Shown here: positions 31,362 through 38,200 of the stretch, piece by piece
How the letters are laid out: each line of letters opens with the position of its first letter
How positions within the stretch are numbered: the stretch's first letter is position 1
Origin: a virus
IMG/VR virus record: IMGVR_UViG_3300008108_003243
Coordinates: 1-42,126 of that record
Reading direction: 5' to 3' (one strand)
DNA: 42,126 nucleotides
The notes under the pieces: model-generated
What the model was told of the DNA's origin: nothing
Database searches by the model: none
Seen by the model: the letters and a program-made list of their open reading frames with translations, nothing else
Made by a program: the position numbers and the translations under genes

Positions 31362-31547
31362 TTATTCACCATCTCCACCATCGCCACCGCCAGCATCACC
31401 ACCAGATGCACTAGAAGCAGATCTTTTAGGAACTGCTCTTCCAGCACCAACATTGGTTACTCTATTTTTAGAATAAACTTTATGTGGTTTTGCTCCTACA
31501 AACTTTATGGTTTTAAGTTCTAGAATAAATTGCTGAAAACTTTTCAT
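31362..31547 (-). CDS. Small late protein with capsid-targeting-like N-terminus (61 aa)
   Basis: MKSFQQFILELKTIKF is very close in form to the T4 internal-protein targeting sequence MKTYQEFIAE. The I-L-E fits the prohead-protease consensus (L/I-x-E). After that site come a short basic stretch (KPHKVYSKNRVTNVG) and a Gly/Ala/Asp tail. The gene sits among early replication genes but has its own late box (CTAAATA at 31564-31570) and terminator. It is probably a packaged internal head peptide. Inference only. Confidence 0.6.
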   Translation of the reverse strand: MKSFQQFILELKTIKFVGAKPHKVYSKNRVTNVGAGRAVPKRSASSASGGDAGGGDGGDGE

Positions 31548-31563
31548 GGAGATGTTTTTATTT

Positions 31564-31570
31564 TATTTAG
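31564..31570 (-). promoter_or_regulatory. Late promoter candidate (CTAAATA) overlapping the hsp20 stop
   Basis: CTAAATA includes the TAA stop of hsp20 and ends 17 bases upstream of the 61-aa gene. Confidence 0.55.
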
Positions 31571-32001
31571 AGATAGTCCTTACGTGCGTGATGATCAGGA
31601 ACAATTTTACCAAGTTTTACTGTTAACAATCCATCCTCAAATAAGACTTCCCGAACTTCCGTGTCGTCGGATAGTGTCCACGCTCTCTTGAAAGATCGTT
31701 GAGCCAATCCTTTATGGACGTAGTTGGTATCAGATTCTCTGTCCTCCTTCTGTCCTTCGACAAAAAGTTTTCCATACTCTGTGTATACATGTACTTCCTC
31801 CTTTTTAAATCCAGCAAGTGCAATTTCTAATCTCGATTCAACATTGCTCAGTTGAACAAGATTGTAAGGGGGATAATTAGAAGTTGTTTCATGAAGATTA
31901 AAAAGACGATCAAAGTATTCATCCATCCCAATACTGTTGCGTGTGATTCTATCCATCAGTGCAGGAAGATCCGACGCAGTATAGCGCATGAGGTTAGTCA
32001 T
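31567..32001 (-). CDS. hsp20: Hsp20-type small heat-shock protein
   Basis: The alpha-crystallin domain spans about residues 45-140: NLVQLSNVESRLEIALAGF, KLFVEGQKEDRES, then the typical AQRSFKRAWTLSDDTEV, and an end with LTVKLGKIVPD. The family holds unfolding proteins as an ATP-independent chaperone. It is a known auxiliary gene of T4-like cyanophages, thought to help virion assembly or protect proteins during infection. AGGAGC lies 7 bases before the ATG. A TATAAT box (32062-32067) upstream has no good -35. Confidence 0.93.
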   Translation of the reverse strand: MTNLMRYTASDLPALMDRITRNSIGMDEYFDRLFNLHETTSNYPPYNLVQLSNVESRLEIALAGFKKEEVHVYTEYGKLFVEGQKEDRESDTNYVHKGLAQRSFKRAWTLSDDTEVREVLFEDGLLTVKLGKIVPDHHARKDYL

Positions 32002-32078
32002 TATGGTAGCTCCTTTAAAAGCGAGTTTGTGTTTTGTGGACCCTTACGGCATCCATTACTAATTATACAAGAAAGCAT

Positions 32079-32101
32079 AAAAAAGGGAGTGTTGAACTCC
32101 C
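32079..32101 (-). terminator. Rho-independent terminator after regA
   Basis: GGGAGT/ACTCCC stem, 5-base loop, then TTTTTT on the minus strand, 8 bases beyond the regA stop. It closes the clamp-loader operon. Confidence 0.85.
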
Positions 32102-32108
32102 TACAAAA

Positions 32109-32549
32109 TCATTCGGTTTCTTCCACTTTTTTCTTTTTAGAACCAATATTGTATTTGGTTTCCAGAATCCAATCACCTTTGTCCTTATAAGCAAGAACTT
32201 TGATTTGATTCAGGGGAGCGATGTCCTGTATTTTAGTTACATCTACAATCGTAATCAGACCCCAATCAGCAAGAAGTTGGGCAATACGATTACGACGCTG
32301 AACATCATTCACTGTCAGATTAGCGTGCTTACCATCAAGGGCAAACAATTCCTTAAAGTGAACCAGATAATATCTGCCTTGCTTATGAAGAATATGGCAA
32401 GACTGATAGATTTTCTTTTCCTTCCGTGATGCGACTCCAATACGGGTCAAAGTTTCACGCACTTTCAAAAAGTCATCAGGTTCGTTAAGAACCACTTCCA
32501 CCATTTGATCGGGCGTCCACTTCACTTCAGGTTCTTGAACGACACTCAT
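32109..32549 (-). CDS. regA: RegA translational repressor
   Basis: In T4, RegA binds AU-rich sequences around start codons and represses early mRNAs, including its own and those of the clamp loader. The sequence (VEVVLNEPDDFLKVRETLTRIG, SCHILHKQGRYYLVHFKELF, VQRRNRIAQLLADWGL) matches the RegA family over its whole length. It is 146 aa with a Lys/Glu-rich tail. It overlaps gp62 by ATGA and keeps the T4 order 62-regA. Confidence 0.93.
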   Translation of the reverse strand: MSVVQEPEVKWTPDQMVEVVLNEPDDFLKVRETLTRIGVASRKEKKIYQSCHILHKQGRYYLVHFKELFALDGKHANLTVNDVQRRNRIAQLLADWGLITIVDVTKIQDIAPLNQIKVLAYKDKGDWILETKYNIGSKKKKVEETE

Positions 32550-32926
32550 TTCTTTCCTCCAGTTTCAAATTTCGATTTAATAAAAGTAAGTTGTTCTTCT
32601 GTAAGAATCCTCAAAGCTTGTTTTGCCTTTTCATTACTATAACCATAGTAACGCTTAACATAATCAAGATCTTTGATTGTATCTTTGCGGAGCCAGGGAG
32701 AAAATCTCTTCTTTTTCCTCAGACTATTTAGCATAAAGTCATATTGTAGTTTCTTGGCGAGGAAATGATACTGGTTCATTTCATTTGCAAATAGCACCGA
32801 ATCTAAATGTCCAGAGAAACAACGATTAATAATATAAGGAGGATATTCCTTCTCAAGTGAAGGATCTTCGTCAATCAGGTTCTCTTTCGTCTGATTGATA
32901 CTGTTCAACCAATCCTTCAATTCCAT
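32546..32926 (-). CDS. 62: Clamp-loader small subunit gp62
   Basis: The start MELKDWLNSINQTKENLIDE gives 126 aa, shorter than T4 gp62 (187). It has YPPYIINRCFSGHLDSVLFA, FLAKKLQYDFMLNSLRKKKR and FSPWLRK, as known in cyanophage gp62, and ends in a basic tail. With gp44 it loads the gp45 clamp. Its first 56 bases overlap the end of the Dam gene in another frame, so the longer in-frame extension upstream is a shadow. Confidence 0.88.
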   Translation of the reverse strand: MELKDWLNSINQTKENLIDEDPSLEKEYPPYIINRCFSGHLDSVLFANEMNQYHFLAKKLQYDFMLNSLRKKKRFSPWLRKDTIKDLDYVKRYYGYSNEKAKQALRILTEEQLTFIKSKFETGGKK

Positions 32927-33752
32927 AATTAAAAAGTAGTAGTTCTTTACGATTTTTTTGCTCACGCATATATTCGCCAACAGAACGCATTGTGTAAGTA
33001 AGGTCAAACTCGGCAGCGTTCCAGTTCTTAAACCGATCTTTGACAAGTTGGTCAGAATTATAACTTACCAACTGATCCATATTGTTAGCATCGCAGTCAG
33101 CAGCAAACTTATCGTGATCAAATCCTTTGTGCATTGATCCCTTACGCCCATAGAGGTTATCCTTAATATCATAAGGAGGATCGAGATACACAAAAGCACT
33201 AGTCTCTCCATCCAACAAATAGTCGTAGGAATAGTTAGTTATACGCCATTTTTCAATCAGTTTAGAATACGCAGGCAACTTTTCAATCCCTCGCATAGAG
33301 AAGTTGGAGACGCTTGCCTGTTGTGAAAATGATGAACTCTCTGTGAGACCACTGAAAGAGCACTTATTAACAACATAGAAAGCCACAGCACGATCAATGC
33401 TTGGCACATCTTGGTCATTGACTTTCTCCTTGGAGGAAAGGAATAAATCTTTTGCCAACTCTGGAGTATTATTTGCCGTCTTTAACTCTACCAACTTATC
33501 TTTCATATCAACCCCAAACATCTGCAGTTGCTGCCAGAAGTTTACAAGGGGTTCGTATAAATCATTCACCCAAATATCTAGGTTAGGATATTTCTTGGTG
33601 ATATAAATCGCAACACTTCCTCCTCCAAGAAAGGGTTCACGAAACTCATCATAGTTGCGAAGGTCTGGAAAGTAAGGATCCATCTTGACGCAAGCACGGG
33701 ACTTACCGCCAGGATACCTTAAGGCAGTTTTAAGACTCTTTTGACTGGTCAT
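32871..33752 (-). CDS. dam: DNA adenine methylase (Dam/D12 class)
   Basis: The PGGK motif (14-17) and FREPFLGGGSVAIY (38-50) form the AdoMet-binding region. DPPYDI (191-196) is the catalytic N6-adenine motif IV. The order fits the D12 class, and 293 aa is a normal length. It probably methylates GATC-like sites, perhaps to escape host restriction. The gene is inserted between gp44 and gp62, which are adjacent in T4, and overlaps both neighbours (22-base end, 56-base start of gp62). Confidence 0.9.
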   Translation of the reverse strand: MTSQKSLKTALRYPGGKSRACVKMDPYFPDLRNYDEFREPFLGGGSVAIYITKKYPNLDIWVNDLYEPLVNFWQQLQMFGVDMKDKLVELKTANNTPELAKDLFLSSKEKVNDQDVPSIDRAVAFYVVNKCSFSGLTESSSFSQQASVSNFSMRGIEKLPAYSKLIEKWRITNYSYDYLLDGETSAFVYLDPPYDIKDNLYGRKGSMHKGFDHDKFAADCDANNMDQLVSYNSDQLVKDRFKNWNAAEFDLTYTMRSVGEYMREQKNRKELLLFNYGIEGLVEQYQSDEREPD

Positions 33753-33948
33753 AATCTTTTGGGTGATACTTCAAATATTCAAAGAAGGTGAGTTTCATTT
33801 CCTTCTGGGTCATACCACAATGTTTTGCGGCAGCAGGTAGAGTCATTTTAGCACGAAACAATGCTTCGTTTGCTTCTTGGACATTTTCGGGTGTAGTCTT
33901 CACTCTTTCTTCTACCAACTTACTCTTATCAATTTTAAGGAGTCCCAT
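33730..33948 (-). CDS. Small HTH-like hypothetical protein (72 aa)
   Basis: The ATG at 33948 follows the preceding stop as TGATG. A charged helix (SKLVEERVKTTPENVQEANE) is followed by AKMTLPAAAKHCGMTQKEMKLTF, a helix-turn-helix-like pair, and a polar tail. It could be a small DNA-binding regulator or clamp-loader accessory. No precise family is recognised. It overlaps dam by 19 bases. Confidence 0.6.
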   Translation of the reverse strand: MGLLKIDKSKLVEERVKTTPENVQEANEALFRAKMTLPAAAKHCGMTQKEMKLTFFEYLKYHPKDYDQSKES

Positions 33949-34160
33949 CACTCAAACTCCCTAGAAGCATTAAACTTTTTTGCGGGTGGTGTATAAGGAG
34001 GAATTACTTCACAAGTCACACGAATATCCGTGCTTTTGGTTGCTTCTGCCATTTCACGGTAACCAGACCCAACATAAATCTGACCACCAACTACGGCAAC
34101 TGCCATAGCACCCCAGAAAATATAATACCACTTGGACTTTACTTGATGTTGATTTTTCAT
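33948..34160 (-). CDS. Small membrane-anchored protein (70 aa)
   Basis: After a short basic start (MKNQHQVKSKWYY) there is one transmembrane helix (IFWGAMAVAVVGGQIYVG). A polar tail with one Cys and Pro-rich end (PPYTPPAKKFN) follows. The positive N-terminus suggests an N-in orientation. It overlaps gp44 by ATGA, so it is made with the clamp loader. The role is unknown. Confidence 0.65.
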   Translation of the reverse strand: MKNQHQVKSKWYYIFWGAMAVAVVGGQIYVGSGYREMAEATKSTDIRVTCEVIPPYTPPAKKFNASREFE

Positions 34161-35101
34161 TTGAACTCACACTCACACATAATTTCAGTTAGTGCTGCTA
34201 GGAGGTTAATTTCTTGGTCAGCCACGAACGCACATTGGTATTGATACTTAGCAATAACAAGAACGGCAGCAGGGATAGTTGCGGGAGAAAGGCAACTATA
34301 ACAGGAGTCATAAATCCTGCGAAGTAGACTAGAAGCATCGTTGTCCAGGTTGGAGACCACCCACTTGCGGACTTCGGTGAAATTCTTTTCCTTGAGATGT
34401 TTAATGAGGTCATTTACAGAGATGTCAGAGAAAGAAGCAAGAATGCCAGAGTCGATTTCTCCCCCCACAGAGTACCTTTGGCATTCGTTGAGGACTCGTC
34501 GCCAGTCGGGGAAGTGTTTATTGATAAGCTCCGCAAGTACTCTTTGATCGAATCGGACGCCTTCCGCATCCAGGATGTCTTGTAGACGCTTGAAGAAGGA
34601 TCCTGCCAGTGCGGTTTTTTCTTTCCCTTTGATTGAGAAGTCAACAACGGCACATCTGCTATGAAGGGGCTCGATGATCTTGTTCTTGTAGTTACAGGTG
34701 AAGATGAAGCGGCAGTTACCAGCAAACTCCTCAATAAACGCCCGTAGCAGGAGTTGTACATCGTTCCCCGTGTTATCTGCCTCATCAATGATGACGACTT
34801 TGTGTTTAGCATCTGACGAAAGCGATACGGTCGAAGCGAAGTTCTTCGCATTGTTTCTGACAGTATCGAGGAATCTACCCTCGTCGGATCCATTGATGAC
34901 ATAAACATCTACCCCCAGTTCGTTACAAAGTGCTTTAGCAACAGTGGTCTTGCCGATACCAGGAGGACCAGCAAGAAGCATATTAGGAATTTCGCCTTTA
35001 TTTAGAAACTCCCTAAACATAGTCTTGGTAGACTCTGGGAGAATACAATCTTCAATCGTTTTGGGTCGATACTTTTCAACCCAAATAAAATCACTATTCA
35101 T
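34157..35101 (-). CDS. 44: Clamp-loader large subunit gp44 (AAA+)
   Basis: The AAA+ ATPase loads the gp45 clamp onto DNA. Walker A GPPGIGKT (45-52), Walker B VIIDEADN (103-110) and the sensor/arginine finger motif HSRC (147-150) are all in place. It starts MNSDFIWVEKYRPKTIEDCI, and the length of 314 aa is close to T4 gp44 (319). The ATG at 35101 fits family length better than the TTG at 35113. It sits two bases after a 40-aa gene. Confidence 0.95.
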   Translation of the reverse strand: MNSDFIWVEKYRPKTIEDCILPESTKTMFREFLNKGEIPNMLLAGPPGIGKTTVAKALCNELGVDVYVINGSDEGRFLDTVRNNAKNFASTVSLSSDAKHKVVIIDEADNTGNDVQLLLRAFIEEFAGNCRFIFTCNYKNKIIEPLHSRCAVVDFSIKGKEKTALAGSFFKRLQDILDAEGVRFDQRVLAELINKHFPDWRRVLNECQRYSVGGEIDSGILASFSDISVNDLIKHLKEKNFTEVRKWVVSNLDNDASSLLRRIYDSCYSCLSPATIPAAVLVIAKYQYQCAFVADQEINLLAALTEIMCECEFK

Positions 35102-35103
35102 AA

Positions 35104-35226
35104 TTAAGTCCAATCGGGTTTTTTCAAATAAGAACTAGGGACAATCTCCCACCATTCCTTTCCATCAAAAATATACAACTTGTGTGTATCTTTGTCAAGG
35201 AAAACATCACCTTTGTTATATGTCAT
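35104..35226 (-). CDS. Tiny hypothetical protein (40 aa)
   Basis: Read from the minus strand: MTYNKGDVFLDKDTHKLYIF, then DGKEWWEIVPSSYLKKPDWT. The ATG overlaps the stop of the 169-aa gene by ATGA, and its stop lies two bases before gp44, so it sits in an unbroken operon. The pattern GDVFLD...LYIFDGKEWWEI resembles a single-sheet module found in phage-encoded tail or decoration domains. No function known. Confidence 0.65.
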   Translation of the reverse strand: MTYNKGDVFLDKDTHKLYIFDGKEWWEIVPSSYLKKPDWT

Positions 35227-35732
35227 ACCCATTCAGGTTTACGCTCTGGCATACGCAAATAGTTATCAGCAACCCAAGGTTTGGATGCGATATACATTTT
35301 GTAAGCAGTGAATGTATCAATGCTGTCGTCATATTTCCATTCTTCAGGCATGGCACGAGCGAATGGAGTTACTTCTGTAATCTTCCCTCTTGGAAACAAA
35401 TAGTATGCTTCCAAAAGTGTATTATAACACGAATGTGGTTTTCCATAACGAAGTTGAAATTCGTCACAGATATTCATGCCGTGCTTAATCAACCAGTAGG
35501 CATTGTCAATAGTTTTTGCTGCCCACTGTGTGCAGGGATGATTTCTAAATGCACCTTTTGATGTTGCATAAGGCATTCCATCTTTTTTGTGAAGTTCCCC
35601 ATAGTTATGATACCAAGGAGAAGCAACAATAGAAAGCATTTGGCAACATTCAAGGGCCATCTTCGTTATATGACGGTCAGGAAGTACGATGGCACTCTCG
35701 GCGGGAAATGGGGAAGTTGCAAAGATGTTGAT
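35223..35732 (-). CDS. Conserved phage protein, probable non-AUG (ATC) start (169 aa)
   Basis: The first ATG in frame (35660) would drop conserved N-terminal residues: (I/M)NIFATSPFPAESAIVLPDRH followed by KMALECCQML, the usual start of this phage family (MNIF...P..A..L.DKH..KM.LE..Q.L). Going upstream, the codon at the expected Met is ATC (35732-35730), preceded by GAGG at 8 bases. No ATG, GTG or TTG lies between it and the upstream stop. The rest carries HPCTQWAAKTIDNAYWLIKH. I recall the family only as hypothetical. An enzyme role is not shown. Confidence 0.65.
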   Translation of the reverse strand: MNIFATSPFPAESAIVLPDRHITKMALECCQMLSIVASPWYHNYGELHKKDGMPYATSKGAFRNHPCTQWAAKTIDNAYWLIKHGMNICDEFQLRYGKPHSCYNTLLEAYYLFPRGKITEVTPFARAMPEEWKYDDSIDTFTAYKMYIASKPWVADNYLRMPERKPEWV

Positions 35733-35761
35733 TGTAGGTTCCTCAACTCAATAATATCATA

Positions 35762-36436
35762 TCACCCAAAGGTGCTGTCTGGTTCCAACGCGATGTAGTA
35801 CTTAAGGTTGTAGCGAGTATTAGTGAACTGTGACAAAAGTTTAGAAGACACAACTACATCATAGGCACCAGGAATGATTTTGATGTTTTCCACTTTGAAG
35901 TTGAAAGTAAACTCTTGGTCGGTTTCACCAACAACAATGGCATATTCGTTAGAAGTATCGTTCTTCTTGTCACGCACAACCAGTTTGATTACACCTGCTT
36001 CACCAATCGCAGAAAGGTCTGGGAGTTGATAAACTGCTGCTGCCTTCACCAGTTTCTCCAAAGAAGCACTGTCAAGTTGGAAACAAACATCCTGTGAAGG
36101 GAGTTGAATATCTTTCTCGGGGGGAGAGATAATCACATTAGGATCGGCAAAGAAATACTTCACACGACGCTTACCTTCTTTGATGGAAAGATAAGAATCC
36201 TCTTTGAAATCAAGGTCAGGGTCCTGGTGAAGACTCAAACCATTAAGAAACTGATTGAGATCATAGATGGCAAAGTCACGGGGGAACTCTTCTGTGATAT
36301 CTGCTTCGGCAAGAATATTCTTGGCAACAGAGATGGTGCGAAGACGAGTGCCCTGCTTCACAAGAATAGAGTTGTTAATACCTGCGAAGTTCTTAAGAAT
36401 AGTCAGGGTGTTGTCAGAGAGTTTCATGTTGTTCAT
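35762..36436 (-). CDS. 45: Sliding clamp gp45
   Basis: The T4-type clamp is a trimeric ring that tethers gp43 and other proteins to DNA. MKLSDNTLTILKNFAGINNS, FAIYDLNQFLNGLSLHQDPD and the ending YYIALEPDSTFG match T4 gp45 (KLSKDTTALLKNFATINSG, VALEADSTHDF) in order. It is 224 aa, near the T4 length (228). Starts at 36436 (overlapping the upstream gene as ATGA) and 36427 are both possible. It lies in the operon from 36816. Confidence 0.95.
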   Translation of the reverse strand: MNNMKLSDNTLTILKNFAGINNSILVKQGTRLRTISVAKNILAEADITEEFPRDFAIYDLNQFLNGLSLHQDPDLDFKEDSYLSIKEGKRRVKYFFADPNVIISPPEKDIQLPSQDVCFQLDSASLEKLVKAAAVYQLPDLSAIGEAGVIKLVVRDKKNDTSNEYAIVVGETDQEFTFNFKVENIKIIPGAYDVVVSSKLLSQFTNTRYNLKYYIALEPDSTFG

Positions 36437-36816
36437 TGATTGTAGGTTTCACGGACGGCATTCTTATCATTAAAGTTCAAAAGAAGAACAGCATAATGAA
36501 GGATCTTCATAATGTCACGGCGGGCACTGCCCTTCTTGTCATAACGGGAAGCATACTTAAGGATGTTACTACGGCAGAATGCTTCACCATCACCACATGC
36601 TTCAATTAGGTCAAGCGTTTGAATCTTTTGATCTCCAGCAGAATAGTGTTGAGTATAAGTTCCACGGATATACTCAAGGAGTTCTTTTACGATTTCTTCT
36701 TCGTTATACTTCCAAGGAGTAGCGGGGGAATTGGGAATCATAGATTTTTTTTCAATTTCAATCATGTTATCAGAGTTCATAGTCATAGTGAACTCACTGT
36801 AAGGATATTCGTCCAT
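36433..36816 (-). CDS. Conserved hypothetical protein upstream of gp45 (127 aa)
   Basis: MDEYPYSEFTMTMNSDNMIE is the likely start, after a short hairpin-containing leader. Middle: PWKYNEEEIVKELLEYIRGT, then LIEACGDGEAFCRSNILKYA and a helical end (DIMKILHYAVLLLNFND). It is always next to the clamp in related cyanophages as I recall them. The IL-x-Y-x-x-R-x-x-x-K pattern resembles short nucleotide-kinase-like or regulatory phage proteins, but this is not firm. Confidence 0.7.
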   Translation of the reverse strand: MDEYPYSEFTMTMNSDNMIEIEKKSMIPNSPATPWKYNEEEIVKELLEYIRGTYTQHYSAGDQKIQTLDLIEACGDGEAFCRSNILKYASRYDKKGSARRDIMKILHYAVLLLNFNDKNAVRETYNQ

Positions 36817-36843
36817 AATAAGGGAAGGCACTTTTTTACCTTC
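36816..36843 (-). promoter_or_regulatory. Leader hairpin overlapping the ribosome binding site
   Basis: GGGAAGG and CCTTCCC arms with a 10-base loop, on the minus strand, followed by TTATTATGG. The only Shine-Dalgarno-like GGAAGG of the leader lies in the arm, so start access may be controlled. Transcription from the -10 just upstream would begin at or in this hairpin. Confidence 0.45.
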
Positions 36844-36847
36844 CCCA

Positions 36848-36876
36848 ATTATATCAGAAAGGTGCTTCGTGGTCAA
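36848..36876 (-). promoter_or_regulatory. Sigma70-type early promoter for the clamp operon
   Basis: TTGACC (36876-36871) and TATAAT (36853-36848), exactly 17 bases apart on the minus strand. It overlaps the 3' end of the CobS-like gene and feeds gp45, gp44, gp62 and regA. Confidence 0.72.
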
Positions 36877-37942
36877 CGGGCATTTGGAAATCAGCATCCA
36901 CTTTATCATAGAGTTCAAGGAATGCTTGCTTGGTTTCGTCATCAAAACGATTCACGCAAACTTGGATTGCCTTTGCCTTATCTTGGAAGATGCTGTAGGC
37001 ACGGATGATGTGAACCAGGCGGCGGGTACTGATGATTTCCTCAATACCACCATCGTAGAAGGTCTTACGGATGATATCTGCCCAGTCCACCAGACGCTTA
37101 CAGAACTGACGATCTTCCATACCCAGATCCAAAGCAATACCTTCAAGGATCTTCTGTTCAGTCGCAGGAGCAGGATAAGACTGCTCAAAGGTCACAGGGA
37201 AACGCTCAAGGAATGCTTCGTTAAGAACATTGGTGCCGATGAAGCGACCATCATCACTACCCTTGCCTTTGGTATTGGCAGTGGCAATCACATTGAAACC
37301 AGCAGCAGGTTTGACCCAGCGACCGATCTTCTTAAGGAATACACCCTTACCTTCAAGGATGGACTGGAGACACAGAATCTTGTTAGAAGCAAGATCAATC
37401 TCATCCAGCAGAAGAATGGCACCACGCTCAAGTGCCTCAATCACAGGACCATTGTGCCAGGCAGTGTTACCATCAACAAGACGAAAACCACCAATCAGGT
37501 CATCCTCATCAGTTTCAATCGTAATATTTACACGAATCAGTTCACGCTTGAGTTGGGCACACGCTTGCTCAACAGAGAAAGTTTTACCATTACCAGAGAG
37601 TCCCGTAATGAAAGTAGGATAGAAAAGACGGGACTCAATAATCTTGCGAACATCACCAAAGTTACCAAACTTGACGAAGGTATCATCTTTTTCAGGGATA
37701 AGATTTTGTTCAATAGCAGGAATAGCGGCAGGTGCCTTTACAACTTGTTCAAACTGCTCTCGTGCTTCTTGGATAGTCAGGTTCCACTTACCACGACTAG
37801 TCTTGTAATCGTTGAGTTTATTAGTGACGGTCTGGTAGTTAGCACCGTTCATAGCACACCAGGCACGAATATCAGCAGCAGTCACGGACTCCCCATACAC
37901 TGCTTGGAGAGAAGTGCGGATGTAGTCAGCGGAAATGGTCAT
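36854..37942 (-). CDS. cobS: CobS-like MoxR-type AAA+ ATPase
   Basis: An N-terminal DNA-binding-looking region (SADYIRTSLQAVYG) is followed by an AAA+ module with Walker A GLSGNGKT (114-121) and Walker B ILLLDEID (176-183). It then has NVIATANTKGKG, and FIGTNVLNEAFLERF with the sensor/arginine region. This is the form annotated as CobS in many T4-like cyanophages. CobS proper is the ATPase subunit of aerobic cobaltochelatase. Here it sits beside a VWA protein, a pair seen in MoxR/VWA chaperone systems. A cobalamin role is not proved. Confidence 0.85.
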   Translation of the reverse strand: MTISADYIRTSLQAVYGESVTAADIRAWCAMNGANYQTVTNKLNDYKTSRGKWNLTIQEAREQFEQVVKAPAAIPAIEQNLIPEKDDTFVKFGNFGDVRKIIESRLFYPTFITGLSGNGKTFSVEQACAQLKRELIRVNITIETDEDDLIGGFRLVDGNTAWHNGPVIEALERGAILLLDEIDLASNKILCLQSILEGKGVFLKKIGRWVKPAAGFNVIATANTKGKGSDDGRFIGTNVLNEAFLERFPVTFEQSYPAPATEQKILEGIALDLGMEDRQFCKRLVDWADIIRKTFYDGGIEEIISTRRLVHIIRAYSIFQDKAKAIQVCVNRFDDETKQAFLELYDKVDADFQMPVDHEAPF

Positions 37943-37977
37943 TGAGTGGTTTTGTTTAACTGAAGTTATTATATACG

Positions 37978-38001
37978 AAAAAAGGGGTCACAAGGACCCC
38001 C
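37978..38001 (-). terminator. Rho-independent terminator
   Basis: GGGGTC/GACCCC stem with a 5-base loop, then TTTTTT on the minus strand, about 26 bases after the stop of the 47-aa gene. Confidence 0.85.
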
Positions 38002-38004
38002 AGT

Positions 38005-38023
38005 GGACAGTTTGGAAAGTGGT
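38005..38023 (-). repeat. Conserved 17-base element, copy 1
   Basis: ACCACTTTCCAAACTGTCC on the minus strand, between a stop codon and a terminator. The same 16-17 bases recur at 41141-41158 in the same position relative to another terminator. A related form lies at 41809-41825. Confidence 0.6.
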
Positions 38024-38026
38024 CTA

Positions 38027-38170
38027 TCACTCCATAGTGAATTTTTTCTTCTTTGAAGCCTTGGTAATAGGAACTACCTTTTCTTCAACAACTTCCTTTA
38101 CAGGTTCTGGTGCTGGTGCTGATTCGGCAACTGGTTCTGGTTGCTGAAACAAGTCGGTAAATCTACTCAT
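38027..38170 (-). CDS. Small Pro/Ala/Glu-rich linker-like protein (47 aa)
   Basis: Read from the minus strand: MSRFTDLFQQPEPVAESAPA, then PEPVKEVVEEKVVPITKASK and KKKFTME. The start has a short hydrophobic motif (FTDLFQ) that could be a clamp- or partner-binding peptide. The middle is disordered and the end basic. It lies between the CobT-like and CobS-like genes and might link them. That is only inference. The start lies 30 bases after the CobT-like stop. Confidence 0.6.
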   Translation of the reverse strand: MSRFTDLFQQPEPVAESAPAPEPVKEVVEEKVVPITKASKKKKFTME

Positions 38171-38200
38171 TAGACTTATTAGAATTCTTTCAAATATTTA

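Noticed and set aside
32062-32067. TATAAT as an hsp20 promoter
   Set aside because: The -10 box is good but the bases at -35 (ACTCCC) do not fit and lie in the terminator stem, so it is not listed as a promoter.
32927-33046. 40-residue N-terminal extension of gp62
   Set aside because: It runs through the Dam coding region out of frame and has no similarity to gp62.
36869-37945. Long plus-strand ORF (358 codons)
   Set aside because: It lies exactly antisense to the CobS-like ATPase, which has clear Walker motifs. Its translation has no domain-like pattern, so it is a shadow of a biased codon pattern.
37968-37973. TATAAT upstream of the CobS-like gene
   Set aside because: No -35 at 16-18 bases. 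The only TTGTGA is 14 bases away, in the terminator hairpin.
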